64,000 nt of DNA, taken from Deltaproteobacteria bacterium. Its GTDB lineage: Bacteria > Desulfobacterota > B13-G15 > RBG-16-54-18. The stretch is from the NCBI GenBank assembly GCA_016927065.1, contig JAFGNJ010000019.1, positions 62,001 through 126,000 on the forward strand, given 5' to 3'. The translations under genes were made by a program, and so were the position numbers. Under the pieces are notes generated by a model. The model was not told where the DNA came from, did no database searches, and saw nothing but the letters and a program-made list of their open reading frames with translations. Positions 1 to 9,748 of this stretch are shown here, one piece after another (positions within the stretch are counted from its first letter, which is position 1; each line of letters begins with the position of its first letter).

Positions 1-665
1 TGATTAACCTTGCCCCCTTTTTTAGTAAGGACAGTGAGGGCCTGAAGAAATGGGTCATCACCTAAGGGGAGGATCATCCGCCCCCCTTCCTTGAGTTGCT
101 CAATCAAGCGTTCAGGAATAGTCGGTGCAGCACAAGTTACGATAATGGCATCATAGGGGGCGTGCTCCTCCCAACCGTAAAAACCATCGCCGCACTTCAC
201 CCACACATTATGGTAACCCAACGCCTGAAGGCGTTCTTGGGCTGTCTGGGCCAACGACTCAATGATTTCGATAGAATACACTTCCTTGGTCAATTCAGCC
301 AAGACAGCGGCCTGGTAACCAGATCCGGTGCCTATCTCTAAGACCTTTTCGTCCGGCAGAAGGTGAAGATGATAGGTCATCAGGGCCACAATATAGGGCT
401 GGGATATGGTCTGCTCCTCGCCGATGGGCAGCGGGCGGTCTGCATAAGCCAGGCGGCGATATTGTTCCGGAACAAAGAGGTGTCGTTCCACCTTTAACAT
501 GGCCTGCAATAATCTCTTATCATCAATCCCCCGCCCTTGGATGTCTTCCTTGACCATCTGTTGGCGGGCGGCTTGATAAAAATCCTCTGGCCCCTCCTGG
601 GCGGCGCAGGTGAGCAAAAACATGGAGGCCACTAAGACACAACCGAGCTTAATGAGGGAATCCAT
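1..665 (-). CDS. pcm: Protein-L-isoaspartate O-methyltransferase, probably exported (3' end outside window)
   Basis: The frame is open from an ATG at 665 to the left edge, so the C-terminus is missing. The translation has the SAM-binding motif [16 protein letters not shown] and the Pcm signature [17 protein letters not shown], which identify an enzyme that methylates isoaspartyl residues in damaged proteins. Unlike the second copy at 39972-40640, this one begins with a hydrophobic stretch of about 20 residues ending in LLTCAAQE. That looks like a signal peptide, possibly a poor lipobox, so it may act in the periplasm. The start overlaps the end of the ttcA-like gene by 17 nt, which suggests one operon (nth-like, ttcA, pcm). 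The export is inferred. Confidence 0.85.
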   Translation of the reverse strand, partial: MDSLIKLGCVLVASMFLLTCAAQEGPEDFYQAARQQMVKEDIQGRGIDDKRLLQAMLKVERHLFVPEQYRRLAYADRPLPIGEEQTISQPYIVALMTYHLHLLPDEKVLEIGTGSGYQAAVLAELTKEVYSIEIIESLAQTAQERLQALGYHNVWVKCGDGFYGWEEHAPYDAIIVTCAAPTIPERLIEQLKEGGRMILPLGDDPFLQALTVLTKKGGKVN

Positions 666-1389
666 GGCCATTTAACAGGTATTCACCCCTCACATTACTG
701 AGGGCGGCAAAGATGTTCTTTTTTATTCTCCTATCCATCTTATCAAGCTCTCCGAGCAGGTATTTTACGGTTCCTCTACGGGACGTACCGCGCGTGGGAC
801 AACCATCTTGAACCTCGGGGAACGCACGAAGTTTGGCGTAGGCGAGGGCCTTTACCTCCTCTAGTAAGGCCAAGGGTCTGATGATGGTAAGTTTGCCACC
901 AAAAAGGACCTGATGGGGTATCATGGTGCTTATCTCACCGGAGTAAAAGGTATTGAGCAGGAAGGTCTCTATGATGTCATCCTTGGTATGCCCCAAGGCC
1001 ACCTTATTACACCCCAGCTCCTGAGCGGTCTCAAATAAAATCTTTCGTCGCAACCGCGCGCAGAGGAAACAGGGGTTCTCTCGGTTTGCGTCGCTGTGGG
1101 CCAAAGGCCCTATCTGCGTCTTTTTGAGGACAAGATCATAGCCGTAATCCCTCATATACGTTTCTAATGACTTACAGTTAAACCCTTCGTATCCAAGATC
1201 GATTGTTACTACCTTCAGGTCATAGTCTATGGGCACCCGTGCCCTGCGCTCATGCAGGATGTTCAGCATTACCATGCTGTCCTTTCCTCCAGAGAGGGCT
1301 ACTAGTATCTGATCGCCATCCTCGATCAAGTGATAGTGGTGTATCGCCTTCCCCACCAGCCGCCTTACTTCACGTTCGAGGTAGGCCAT
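649..1389 (-). CDS. ttcA: TtcA-family tRNA 2-thiocytidine synthetase (PP-loop ATPase)
   Basis: TtcA adds sulfur to cytidine 32 of some tRNAs, using ATP and a [4Fe-4S] cluster. The PP-loop ATP motif SGGKDS is at residues 33-38 of the chosen protein. The cluster cysteines are visible as PCFLC (residues 107 and 110) plus a third Cys at 197, followed by the family motif [16 protein letters not shown]. The start at 1389 is preferred over a longer reading from 1416 because GGAG lies 5 nt upstream and the shorter N-terminus fits the family. It overlaps the upstream endonuclease III-like gene by 25 nt and the downstream pcm by 17 nt, so the three are probably co-translated. The third-Cys segment differs from the usual CxxC; another TtcA-related thiolase is possible. 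Confidence 0.8.
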   Translation of the reverse strand: MAYLEREVRRLVGKAIHHYHLIEDGDQILVALSGGKDSMVMLNILHERRARVPIDYDLKVVTIDLGYEGFNCKSLETYMRDYGYDLVLKKTQIGPLAHSDANRENPCFLCARLRRKILFETAQELGCNKVALGHTKDDIIETFLLNTFYSGEISTMIPHQVLFGGKLTIIRPLALLEEVKALAYAKLRAFPEVQDGCPTRGTSRRGTVKYLLGELDKMDRRIKKNIFAALSNVRGEYLLNGHGFPH

Positions 1390-2018
1390 CCATTCTCCAC
1401 AGGGCACCCTGAACATAGGGGCTTGGTTTTACAAAAGGTCTTGGCTAATCTGACAAAGAGGGCGTGATATTCCTTGTAGAGTGCCACGTCCTGGGGAAGG
1501 CTCTGCATGAACAGGTCTTGGATTTCCCCATAAGACGCCCCGTCGCTGATCATACCGTGTCGAAACAGTACCCTGCGCGTATAGGCATCGACCACAAAGA
1601 TCGGTTTTTCACCTGCATAGAGAAGGATGCTGTCAGCCGTCTCAGGGCCGATTCCCTTTACCGCGAGGAGCTTCTCCCGTAAGGACGAAAGTGGTTCAGC
1701 GAACATCCGTTTGAGATCCCCCCCATATTCCCCTGCAAGAAAATTCACCAGGTGCTTGAGCCGCCGGGCCTTGACGTTATAGTATCCCGCCGGGCGAATG
1801 AGTCCTGCTAATCTTGTTTCATTGAGCTTCAGCAAAACCTGCGGCGTCAATGCCCCCTCTTCTTTGAGGTTTTCTATCGCTCGTTCTACATTCCTCCAGG
1901 CCGTATTCTGTGTCAGAACGGCCCCCACCATCACCTCAAAAGGGGTCTCTGCTGGCCACCACCCCTGCTCCCCGAAAAAACTCAATAATGTATGATAAAT
2001 AGCCAGTAATTCTTTCAC
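1365..2018 (-). CDS. Endonuclease III-related DNA glycosylase (HhH-GPD)
   Basis: This 217-residue protein is a base-excision DNA glycosylase of the HhH-GPD superfamily. The N-terminus contains the FEVMVGAVLTQNTAW signature of the endonuclease III-related/MagIII-like branch. The helix-hairpin-helix reads LLAVKGIGPETADSILLY, followed by the catalytic Asp in VVDAYTRRV. The C-terminus has only three clear cysteines (FCKTKPLCSGCP), while classical endonuclease III has four for its [4Fe-4S] cluster, so cluster binding is uncertain. It is the first gene of a leftward operon with ttcA and pcm. The exact lesion specificity (alkylated or oxidised bases) cannot be read from the sequence. Confidence 0.85.
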   Translation of the reverse strand: MKELLAIYHTLLSFFGEQGWWPAETPFEVMVGAVLTQNTAWRNVERAIENLKEEGALTPQVLLKLNETRLAGLIRPAGYYNVKARRLKHLVNFLAGEYGGDLKRMFAEPLSSLREKLLAVKGIGPETADSILLYAGEKPIFVVDAYTRRVLFRHGMISDGASYGEIQDLFMQSLPQDVALYKEYHALFVRLAKTFCKTKPLCSGCPVENGWPTSNVK

Positions 2019-2191
2019 AGATAACTATTTCACTCGTCCTAAAAGATTAACATAAGGAACAAAATTTTTCAACTCAAGAAAAAATGCATGACACTGAAGA
2101 CGAAGCACAAACGGCCTATCCCACGGCACGAAGAATCAGTTGCCGAGGGCATCTAAAATATGTTAGTCAACAGAAGATAACAATCATCTCA

Positions 2192-3796
2192 ATGGCGAGC
2201 CTGAAAAGGATGCAGGAGCAACGAGAGATCGTCAAGGCCACCAGTGTAATGGGTTCCGCTACCTTCGCGAGCAGAATCCTGGGGCTGATCAGAGATATAG
2301 TGATCGCCGCGTTTTTCGGCGCCACCGCTACAACTGATGCCTTCTTTCTTGCTTTGACCATACCCAATTTGCTCAGGAGGCTCCTCGGTGAGGGGACATT
2401 GACGACCTCCTTCGTCCCTGTGTACACCGAGTACCTAACCCGCCGACCTGAGGAAGCGCCGCGTGTTGTTCATATCACGACTACCGTCATCAGTACCCTC
2501 CTCTTTGTCTTGACCATCCTAGGAATCGTCCTGAGCCCTTTTATCATCAAATTACAGGCTCCCTGGTGGAATGATCCCGAGCAAATCAAGCTCACCGTCC
2601 TGCTGACGCGGATATGCTTCCCCTACCTATTCTTTATCGGCCTGATGGCCTTGGCCATGGGAATCCTCAATTCACACCGCCACTTCCTTGCCCCTGCCGC
2701 GGCCCCCTGTCTGCTCAATATCTCCATCATCGCCTGTGTAATCTTCTTGAGTCCCAGGATATACCCCCCCATCGTCACCGCGGCCTTAGGATTTGCCCTC
2801 GGTGGCCTCGCCCAGCTCCTCCTGCAAATACCGTTTCTGCGTGCTAAGGGCATAACCTTTAAAGTTAACTTCGATTTGCACCATCCAGCGGTGCGACGCA
2901 TCGCCCTGATGATGGCCCCCATGATGCTGGGGATCGGGGCGTATCAGTTCAACTTCGTTATCAGTCGCTTGCTTGCCACCAAACTGCCTGCGGGGAGTGT
3001 TTCCTATCTCTTTTATGCCTTTAGGTTTTTTGAATTCCCTCAAGGGATCTTCACCGTCGCCCTCGGGGTCGCTGTCCTGCCCAGCTTCGCGCGCCTCGTA
3101 AGCCAGAAACGAATGGAGGAATTTGTCGAGGGGGTGAATTTTTCCCTCAGGATGATGCTGTTCATCACTATACCGGCCATGGTGGGACTTACCATCCTCC
3201 GTGTCCCCATCCTCAATCTCATCTTACAAAGGGGTGACTTCACGTATCACACTACTCTCATGACGGCCCAAGCCCTCCTGTATTATTCCCTCAGTCTCTG
3301 GGCCTACGGGGGAATTCAAGTCCTCTCCAGGGCCTTTTACGCCCTTGATGAGGTCAAGATCCCTGTGACCATGGCCATTGGGGCATTAATGATCAACTTA
3401 CTCCTTGGATTCATACTGATGGGTCCTCTGCTCCACGCCGGACTTGCACTGGCCATGTCAATCGCTGCGATTGTAAACATCTCATTGCTAGCTTTTTTCT
3501 TCCACCGCAAGACCTCGGGGATCCGCGTACGAGAGTTGATCGTCAGTGTCTCCAAGACCGCCGTGGCTGCTACTCCGGTTGCCCTGGTAGGGATTATCAT
3601 CGAGCGTGGTTATACGTGGACGGAAAGCGGAGGGTATGTGGCGAAGATACCCCTGTTAGGTGGCGGTATTATCGTAGCAATGGCCCTCTTTTTCTTCTGC
3701 TCGTATCTCCTGAGGAACCGAGAGCTGCATTTGTTATGGGATTTCATTAGGAGCGGGCGCGACCGGAAAAGGCCCTTTTCAACTCCTCAGGTTTAA
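2192..3796 (+). CDS. murJ: MurJ/MviN lipid II flippase
   Basis: MurJ moves the peptidoglycan precursor lipid II across the inner membrane. The protein is about 534 residues with roughly 14 hydrophobic segments, and carries the family N-terminus SRILGLIRDIVIAAFFG and the conserved LLRRLLGEGTLTTSFVPVY. The frame is open from 2084, but the first 36 residues are polar and unlike MurJ, so the ATG at 2192 was chosen. No strong ribosome binding site is seen there, so the exact start is uncertain. The 3' end overlaps the convergent hldA gene by 50 bp. It is transcribed away from the endonuclease III operon. Confidence 0.93.
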   Translation: MASLKRMQEQREIVKATSVMGSATFASRILGLIRDIVIAAFFGATATTDAFFLALTIPNLLRRLLGEGTLTTSFVPVYTEYLTRRPEEAPRVVHITTTVISTLLFVLTILGIVLSPFIIKLQAPWWNDPEQIKLTVLLTRICFPYLFFIGLMALAMGILNSHRHFLAPAAAPCLLNISIIACVIFLSPRIYPPIVTAALGFALGGLAQLLLQIPFLRAKGITFKVNFDLHHPAVRRIALMMAPMMLGIGAYQFNFVISRLLATKLPAGSVSYLFYAFRFFEFPQGIFTVALGVAVLPSFARLVSQKRMEEFVEGVNFSLRMMLFITIPAMVGLTILRVPILNLILQRGDFTYHTTLMTAQALLYYSLSLWAYGGIQVLSRAFYALDEVKIPVTMAIGALMINLLLGFILMGPLLHAGLALAMSIAAIVNISLLAFFFHRKTSGIRVRELIVSVSKTAVAATPVALVGIIIERGYTWTESGGYVAKIPLLGGGIIVAMALFFFCSYLLRNRELHLLWDFIRSGRDRKRPFSTPQV

Positions 3797-4751
3797 CCGT
3801 AGCGGTTCCCACTTTACCAACCACGATCCCTGCGGCGTAGTTGGCTACAACCGCGGCCTCGGAGAACGTGCTCCCGGCGGCCAAAGCCAGGGTCAAGGCG
3901 CTGATCACCGTATCCCCAGCACCCGTAACGTCGTATACTTCCTTGGCCACCGTGGGAACAGTGATAAAACCTCCCTTTCGGTCAAATAGCACCATTCCTT
4001 CCTCGCCTCTGGTGATGAGGACCGCTTGACTGGCGAATCGCTCGAGTAAGCTCTTTCCTACCTCCACCAGTGTTTCTTTATTTTTTATCTGTTTGCCGGA
4101 GGCCGCTTCTGCTTCTTGACGATTGGGGGTCACAATAGTCGCGCCGGTATAGAGGTTGAAGTTATTCATCTTGGGGTCCACAGCTACTAATTTCCCATCA
4201 TCCTTTTTTCTATGTATGATAAAATCCATCAGATCTGGGATGATCAGACCCTTGCCGTAGTCGGAGACGATGATCCCGTCAACCTTCTTCCAACTCTTTT
4301 CGATGTACCGAAGAATATTCTCCTGACTCTTTGTGCTGATAGGCCCCTGGCTCTCCCGGTCAAAGCGAACCACCTGTTGGCTGTGAGCGATAATCCTCGT
4401 CTTGACCGTTGTCCGCCGTCCTGCCTCGACAATAAGTCCTCCCGTGTTGATCTTCTGCTCCGTCATAAGTCCTTTGATCTTTTCGCCCATTTGATCGTCA
4501 CCGATCACACCGGCAAGTAAAACACGCCCGCCCAGACTATGAACGTTATGCACCACATTGGCAGCACCCCCCAGCATGAGGTCTTCGTGGGTGACGGCTA
4601 CCACCGGCACCGGGGCCTCGGGGGAGATACGGGAGACTGTTCCCCAGATAAACTCATCGATCATGATGTCACCCACCACCAGGAGCGTGGTCTTTTTGAA
4701 CTTCTGAACGAGTCTGTCGATGTCAATTCTACCACTGATCTGTTGTAACAT
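3747..4751 (-). CDS. hldA: D-glycero-beta-D-manno-heptose-7-phosphate kinase (RfaE domain I)
   Basis: This PfkB-family sugar kinase phosphorylates heptose 7-phosphate on the path to ADP-heptose for lipopolysaccharide core. Visible motifs are GGAANVVHNVHSLGG near the N-terminus and the catalytic DVTGAGDTVISALTLALA near the C-terminus. At 334 residues it is the kinase domain alone, without the nucleotidyltransferase domain that E. coli HldE carries, so a separate HldC-type protein should exist elsewhere. It is the last gene of a leftward surface-polysaccharide operon and starts 4 nt after the glycosyltransferase gene ends. The C-terminus overlaps murJ on the other strand. Confidence 0.92.
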   Translation of the reverse strand: MLQQISGRIDIDRLVQKFKKTTLLVVGDIMIDEFIWGTVSRISPEAPVPVVAVTHEDLMLGGAANVVHNVHSLGGRVLLAGVIGDDQMGEKIKGLMTEQKINTGGLIVEAGRRTTVKTRIIAHSQQVVRFDRESQGPISTKSQENILRYIEKSWKKVDGIIVSDYGKGLIIPDLMDFIIHRKKDDGKLVAVDPKMNNFNLYTGATIVTPNRQEAEAASGKQIKNKETLVEVGKSLLERFASQAVLITRGEEGMVLFDRKGGFITVPTVAKEVYDVTGAGDTVISALTLALAAGSTFSEAAVVANYAAGIVVGKVGTATVKPEELKRAFSGRARS

Positions 4752-4755
4752 AATC

Positions 4756-5685
4756 TTACCTCCCCAAACCCTCGTGTGATGGACAAGACCTCATATGCCA
4801 AAGTAACAGTCGACAGTATGTCCGCCAGCGCTCCCGATACCGCTTCTTCCACAGCAAGAGGGAATTTGCAGCTACCTCTCCCACAAGGCGCAGAATCAAC
4901 CCTCCTTTTAGGAGGATTGTCTCCGTCTTTCCTCGCCACGTGGCGAACAAACGGTATCGAGACCTATAGTACTCAATCCGGGCCTCGGTCTTGGCCCTGG
5001 CGACACTAAACCCCTGAAGATGGAGGATTTGGGCGCCAGGAACAAAACTGACCCGCCAACCCTTTTCTTTCATCCGAAAGCACCAATCGGTCTCCTCCAT
5101 AAAAAAGAAATATCCTTCATCTAAATAACCCACCTCCTCAATGGCTTGGCGACGGACGATAAGACAGGCGCCCACTACGGAATCGACGTCTATGGGGTGA
5201 GGATAATAACGTTCCTTACCCGGATACCGATGGGGGAAAAAGATCCGCAGAAGGCGTTTGTTGAGCAGTTCCGTTGCCAGCGACGGGAAAGGGGCAATGG
5301 AGTTCTGTCTCGAACCATCCTCGTTGATCAACTGCCCCCCTGCGATACCCACGTCGGGGTTTTCCTCCATAAAGGCCATGAGGACCTGGGCCGCCCCTTC
5401 CATGAGCCGGGCATCGCTGTTCACCAGCATGATATAGTCACCATGTGCCTTTACCAAGGCCTGGTTAACGGCCCGAGCAAAACCCAGGTTTGTCGCGTTC
5501 TGGATGAGATGGACCTGGGGAAAGGCAGCTGCGATGGCTTCCGGGCTCCCATCCCGTGATCCATTGTCCACCACAAAGATCTCATACGTATATCCATGAA
5601 CCGTGTCCACGATGAAGCGTAGGGCACCTAAGATCAGATCTTTGGTGTTCCAGTTCACCAGGATAAATGACAGGTTTTCCCCCAT
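4756..5685 (-). CDS. Family 2 glycosyltransferase (rhamnosyltransferase-like)
   Basis: The 309-residue protein has a GT-A fold with the N-terminal FILVNWNTKDLI, a nucleotide-sugar/metal motif MLVNSDARL and the downstream FFFMEETDWCFRMKEKGW typical of WbbL-like rhamnosyl- and related transferases. It probably adds a sugar to a surface glycan at the cytoplasmic face of the membrane. A hydrophobic stretch near residues 260-280 could associate with the membrane. Its start shares one base with the stop of the upstream aminotransferase, so they are translationally coupled. The sugar and acceptor cannot be told from sequence. Confidence 0.9.
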   Translation of the reverse strand: MGENLSFILVNWNTKDLILGALRFIVDTVHGYTYEIFVVDNGSRDGSPEAIAAAFPQVHLIQNATNLGFARAVNQALVKAHGDYIMLVNSDARLMEGAAQVLMAFMEENPDVGIAGGQLINEDGSRQNSIAPFPSLATELLNKRLLRIFFPHRYPGKERYYPHPIDVDSVVGACLIVRRQAIEEVGYLDEGYFFFMEETDWCFRMKEKGWRVSFVPGAQILHLQGFSVARAKTEARIEYYRSRYRLFATWRGKTETILLKGGLILRLVGEVAANSLLLWKKRYRERWRTYCRLLLWHMRSCPSHEGLGR

Positions 5686-6788
5686 TAGCCTAAAAATTCC
5701 TTTATTTCACGTACAATGGTCTCAACATCCTCTCTCTTTAACTCAGGGTACATAGGGAGGCTTAGTACCTCTTGTGCTACCCGCTCTGTTACGGGGTAAC
5801 TCCCCTCTCCTTTTCCCAGGTAGTTGTAGGCAGGTTGAAGATGAAGAGGAACGGGATAGTGGATGCCAGTCAAAATACCTCTGTCTTCCAGGTGCTTCCG
5901 TAACCGATCTCGCTCCTTGGTCCTGATGACATAGAGGTGATAGACATGGGAGCCCCCCTCGCGGACCGTGGGGCAGACCACCCCTGTTGCATCCTTCAGG
6001 AGGTCGTCATAGAGTGAGGCTCGCTCCTGCCGTTGCTGATTCCAACGATCTACGTGACGCAGCTTCACCCGTAAGATGGCAGCCTGCAGGGTGTCAAGCC
6101 GGGAGGTCAACCCTTCGATCTCATGGCGGTATTTCTCCCTACTGCCGTGATCCCGCAACATTATCACCCGCTGCGCAATCTCCTCATCATCCGTTACCAC
6201 TGCTCCCCCATCACCATAGGCCCCGAGGTTCTTGGTGGGATAAAAACTAAAACAGGCCGCAACCCCGAACCTTCCTACCTTTTTGCCGTTATACAGTGCC
6301 CCGTGGGCCTGCGCGGCATCTTCTATTACCAGGAGTTTATGCCGCACGGCTATGGCGAGGATCGGCTCCATATCCGCCGGCTGACCATAGAGGTGCACCG
6401 GAATAATGGCCTTGGTCCTCTCGGTGATAGCCCCCTCGATCTGGGCCGTATCTAGTGTATAGGTCTCTGGATCGATATCGATGAAAACTGGCATGGCCCC
6501 TGCCAACGTAATGGCCTCTGTCGTGGCGATAAAGGTGTTGGGTACGGTTATCACCTCATCTCCTTTGCCCACCCCGCAGGCCAGCAAAGTGAGGTGCAGG
6601 GCTTCAGTACCGCTGCCCACTCCCACGGCACATCGAACGCCGCAATAGTGTGCGAATTCTTCCTCAAACCCAGCTACCTCCTCCCCTCCCACAAATATCC
6701 CTCTCTCCAGGACACCATTGATGCCCTGCATAAGCTCCGCTTTGATTTCGCTGTATTGCTGTCTAAGATCTACAAAAGGTATCTGCAT
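5685..6788 (-). CDS. DegT/DnrJ/EryC1-type sugar aminotransferase
   Basis: This is a 367-residue PLP-dependent enzyme that transfers an amino group to a nucleotide-activated keto-sugar. The Schiff-base lysine is in [17 protein letters not shown] and the PLP-binding Asp in [11 protein letters not shown]; the N-terminus [10 protein letters not shown] is characteristic. Its neighbours are an NAD-dependent epimerase and a polysaccharide deacetylase, so the amino-sugar product probably enters a surface polysaccharide. It overlaps the deacetylase gene by 26 nt upstream and the glycosyltransferase by one base downstream, which marks a tight operon. Confidence 0.93.
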   Translation of the reverse strand: MQIPFVDLRQQYSEIKAELMQGINGVLERGIFVGGEEVAGFEEEFAHYCGVRCAVGVGSGTEALHLTLLACGVGKGDEVITVPNTFIATTEAITLAGAMPVFIDIDPETYTLDTAQIEGAITERTKAIIPVHLYGQPADMEPILAIAVRHKLLVIEDAAQAHGALYNGKKVGRFGVAACFSFYPTKNLGAYGDGGAVVTDDEEIAQRVIMLRDHGSREKYRHEIEGLTSRLDTLQAAILRVKLRHVDRWNQQRQERASLYDDLLKDATGVVCPTVREGGSHVYHLYVIRTKERDRLRKHLEDRGILTGIHYPVPLHLQPAYNYLGKGEGSYPVTERVAQEVLSLPMYPELKREDVETIVREIKEFLG

Positions 6789-7614
6789 CTCTCAAAACCT
6801 CGCAGACAGGGGCAAAAGAAAATTCCTTCAACAACCGTTCCACCTTGTTTTGGACCGTTTGCAGATTATAGTAGAGGGCATATCTCCCTTTCCACCCCAC
6901 GCCTAATCGTGGAAGCTCAGTATCCATCTCCCAAGGATGAAGATAGATAACTGCTGGAATCCCCTTTTTGTTCAACCTCCTTATGCAATAGCGGATAAAG
7001 CGATACGGCAGAGTTCTCAGATATAATCCGCCGGAAAAGGGGAGTCGAAAGCTGCCTAAGCGAAATATGGAGGGCGGCACCTCAATAATCTCAGCCTCAG
7101 TCCTCCAATGGATACCGGGATGCGATCGGTGAATACCCCCCAGATAAGCCATGGCGGGGAGGATACTAGAGTCGTACTGGAACCCCATATCGGTCAATAC
7201 CCTCAAGGCCCAAAGGGATTGATTGGTAATAGACCACGAAGGGGCCCGAAATCCCACAATCTCCCTCTCCCCTATTCTTTCCAGCATATCCTTCGCCTCT
7301 TGGGTCTCGCGGCGAAACTCCTTCTCCCCCTGCTCGTAGACGAGGCGGTGATGATAGCCATGAAGTCCCAGTTCAAATCCATCCTCTGCCACTTTCTTTA
7401 CGAGAGCGGGATATTGTTCGGCGACCTCACCGAGGACAAAAAACGTCCCTCTCTGACCGGAAGACCTCAGAAGGGCAATCAGATGCTCCGTCTGCGCTAC
7501 CACCCTCCCCCTGAGTAGCTCTCGCTGCCTCCGTGAGAGATGGAGATCGTTTCTGTGAAAGGCCTCCTCAACATCCACCGTGAGGATGTTTTTTACGCCG
7601 TCGACGTGAACCAC
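6763..7614 (-). CDS. Polysaccharide deacetylase (NodB type, DUF3473-like C-terminus)
   Basis: The protein begins with the metal-site sequence [14 protein letters not shown] and continues with [14 protein letters not shown] and [12 protein letters not shown], the Asp/His-His arrangement of carbohydrate esterase family 4. The C-terminal third resembles the DUF3473 extension found in exopolysaccharide-associated deacetylases ([17 protein letters not shown]). It likely removes acetyl groups from amino sugars of a surface glycan. No signal peptide is seen, so it appears cytoplasmic. The GTG start at 7614 is supported by an AGGA 7 nt upstream and overlaps the epimerase gene by 22 nt. Confidence 0.9.
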   Translation of the reverse strand: MVHVDGVKNILTVDVEEAFHRNDLHLSRRQRELLRGRVVAQTEHLIALLRSSGQRGTFFVLGEVAEQYPALVKKVAEDGFELGLHGYHHRLVYEQGEKEFRRETQEAKDMLERIGEREIVGFRAPSWSITNQSLWALRVLTDMGFQYDSSILPAMAYLGGIHRSHPGIHWRTEAEIIEVPPSIFRLGSFRLPFSGGLYLRTLPYRFIRYCIRRLNKKGIPAVIYLHPWEMDTELPRLGVGWKGRYALYYNLQTVQNKVERLLKEFSFAPVCEVLRDADTFCRS

Positions 7615-8531
7615 TCTGCCGTCCTGTGCAAACCCTCGCCGAGAGGAACTGTGGGATCATACCCCATGAGTTTTTGTGCCTTCTTGATGCTGGCCAGGGA
7701 ATGCTTCACATCTCCGGGTCGGGGTTCAGTATATTCAACCTTTAAATCCGCATCAACAATCGTTTGCAACTCCTTGACCAATTGATTGAGGGATATTCGG
7801 TCCCCGCACCCCACATTGAAGGTCTCGCCGGCAACACCCTCGGCCTCACACGCGAGGAGGTTCGCTTGCACCACATTGGCTACGAACGAAAAATCCCTGC
7901 TCTGTTCACCATCACCGAAGATAGTAAGGGGCTTCTTCCCTAATGCGAGGGTGATGAATTTAGGGATCACGGCGGCATACTCGGAGAGGGGGTCCTGTCG
8001 TGGTCCAAAGACGTTAAAGTAGCGCAGACATACCGTCTCCAGGCCATAGACGTGATGAAATACCTGACAGTAGTATTCACCGGCCAGTTTGGATGCGGCA
8101 TAGGGGGAAAGGGGTGCCGGAATAAAATCCTCTTCTTTGGGGAGGGTTGGGGAGTCCCCGTAGACGGAAGAGGAGGAGGCATAGACCACCCGCTTCACAC
8201 CGGCATCGCGGGCCGCCATAAGAAGGTTGAGGGTGGCATTGAGGTTGTTCTCCGTACTCCCCGTGGGGTCTTTGATGGAACGAGGGACAGAGGGAATGGC
8301 CGCCTGGTGCAGGACAAAATCGACCCCCTCCATAACGCGGGCGGTCACCTCCGGATCCCTGAGGTCTCCTTCGATAAACTCTATCTTGTCCATCGCGGAA
8401 AGGAGGTTCTCGCGCGCGCCCGTCGAGAGGTTGTCGATCACCCTGACCCCCGCCCCCCTCGAGACCAGCTCTTCAACAATGTGGGACCCGATAAAACCCG
8501 CCCCACCGGTTATAAGATACAATGTGTGCAT
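7593..8531 (-). CDS. NAD-dependent nucleotide-sugar epimerase/dehydratase
   Basis: This is an extended short-chain dehydrogenase of about 312 residues. It has the NAD-binding motif TGGAGFIGSHIV, an SSSVYGD active-site region and the catalytic pair YAASK. It resembles UDP-glucose 4-epimerase/WbpP-type enzymes that prepare sugars for surface polysaccharides. The ATG at 8531 is used, with AGAGGA 7 nt upstream; a TTG one codon earlier is less likely. It is followed by the deacetylase, aminotransferase, glycosyltransferase and heptose kinase genes in one direction. The precise sugar nucleotide is not evident. Confidence 0.9.
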   Translation of the reverse strand: MHTLYLITGGAGFIGSHIVEELVSRGAGVRVIDNLSTGARENLLSAMDKIEFIEGDLRDPEVTARVMEGVDFVLHQAAIPSVPRSIKDPTGSTENNLNATLNLLMAARDAGVKRVVYASSSSVYGDSPTLPKEEDFIPAPLSPYAASKLAGEYYCQVFHHVYGLETVCLRYFNVFGPRQDPLSEYAAVIPKFITLALGKKPLTIFGDGEQSRDFSFVANVVQANLLACEAEGVAGETFNVGCGDRISLNQLVKELQTIVDADLKVEYTEPRPGDVKHSLASIKKAQKLMGYDPTVPLGEGLHRTAEWFTSTA

Positions 8532-8562
8532 CAATATTCCTCTGGAAAGATGACAAATAAGA

Positions 8563-8958
8563 TCACAAGACCCTAATTACAACACGCCTCGTCCGTGGCC
8601 CGTCGAACTCGCAGAAAAACACCCCTTGCCACGTTCCTAACGATAGTCGACCACCTCCCACTAAAATGGTCTCTGACGGCCCCACCACGGTTGCCTTGAT
8701 GTGGGCGTCGGCATTTCCCTCCCTATGCTGGTATCGATCTCCAGCCGGTACAAGCGCGTTCAGCTTGGTGATGATATCGGCCTTGACACTCGGATCGGCG
8801 TTCTCGTTGACGGTTATCGCCGCCGTGGTGTGTGGAACCGTAAGAACACAGATCCCCTCAGTGACCCCAGCTTCCTCTACGACCCGCTCCACCTGCGAGG
8901 TGATATCAACCAGTTCAATCCTCGTTTTCGTCTTAAGCTGTATTTCCTTGGTAATCAT
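8563..8958 (-). CDS. YjbQ/UPF0047 family protein (secondary thiamine-phosphate synthase type)
   Basis: The 131-residue protein has the family signature VPHTTAAITVNENADPSVK and the C-terminal half GTWQGVFFCEFDGPRTR. Members of this family have weak thiamine-phosphate synthase activity, but their main role is unsettled. The frame is open further upstream to 9066, but the ATG at 8958 is preceded by AGGAGA at 9 nt and gives the standard family length. It overlaps the preceding HAD-hydrolase gene by 26 nt, so both are likely co-transcribed with the polysaccharide operon downstream. Confidence 0.9.
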   Translation of the reverse strand: MITKEIQLKTKTRIELVDITSQVERVVEEAGVTEGICVLTVPHTTAAITVNENADPSVKADIITKLNALVPAGDRYQHREGNADAHIKATVVGPSETILVGGGRLSLGTWQGVFFCEFDGPRTRRVVIRVL

Positions 8959-9613
8959 AGTGCAATCTCCTCTCACCGACCAACTGCAGGTCTTTGAGGA
9001 TCGCTTCGAGGCCCCTAATGCCTGTAATGTGATAATCTGCTTCAACTTTATTGTCCTTACCCACATAGACGGCGGTCATCTTTAACTCTTTGCCCGCTGC
9101 CAAAGTCGGCGGATGATCATCAAGCAACAGGCACTCCGCGCCCTGCACACCGAGGTGATCCATCACCTTGTAAAAGCATGAACGGTGAGGTTTCGGGCGA
9201 TAATTCATAAAGGCGATATCAAAAATATGCGAAAAAAAAGGTTCAATACCTAAGGAGCGAAGGACACGCAGGGCATGTCGCTGAGTTCCGTTCGTAACGA
9301 TGACTTTCTCCAAGGGTATACGGGACATCATCTGGGCAAGACCCGGATCCTCACCAAGGACCCCCTCCACATCCACCTCGTGAACAAAGGTCAGATAGTC
9401 CTCAGGATCAATGGAGTGATGTTTTATAAGTCCGACAAGGGTGAAACCATAGACCTGAATATATGTGCGCCACAAAGCGACGGCCTCTTTGTGCGTCAGG
9501 TCCAGCCTGATGCGCAGGTATGCCTTAATCCGCTCCTCGATAAGGCGAAAGAGCCCGATTTCTCGCGGATATAATGTGTTATCCAAATCAAAAAGGATAT
9601 ACTGTATTACCAT
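8933..9613 (-). CDS. HAD-superfamily phosphatase, pyrimidine 5'-nucleotidase-like
   Basis: The N-terminus ILFDLDNTLYPRE contains the catalytic DxDxT motif of haloacid dehalogenase-type phosphatases. The pattern is that of the YjjG/SDT1 pyrimidine nucleotidase branch (helical cap, then VIVTNGTQRHALRVL as motif II and LLLDDHPPTLAAGKEL as motif IV). It would hydrolyse a small phosphomonoester in the cytoplasm; the substrate is unknown. The 226-residue length is normal. It heads the leftward operon that continues with yjbQ and the polysaccharide genes. Confidence 0.87.
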   Translation of the reverse strand: MVIQYILFDLDNTLYPREIGLFRLIEERIKAYLRIRLDLTHKEAVALWRTYIQVYGFTLVGLIKHHSIDPEDYLTFVHEVDVEGVLGEDPGLAQMMSRIPLEKVIVTNGTQRHALRVLRSLGIEPFFSHIFDIAFMNYRPKPHRSCFYKVMDHLGVQGAECLLLDDHPPTLAAGKELKMTAVYVGKDNKVEADYHITGIRGLEAILKDLQLVGERRLHYDYQGNTA

Positions 9614-9748
9614 TCCTGCTCCTCAAAAATACGGCTGTTCATTATAGGGCTTTTACCGTGAATACGCAAGGGCGAGGGTTTTATCGAGTTTTACTCCTTG
9701 TAGCACCAAAATAATTATGTTAAAAAGCGGTATTCAGGAGGGGAAACG

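Noticed and set aside
2084..2191. Extended N-terminus of MurJ
   Set aside because: The 36 extra residues are polar and unlike MurJ, and the family N-terminus starts after the ATG at 2192.
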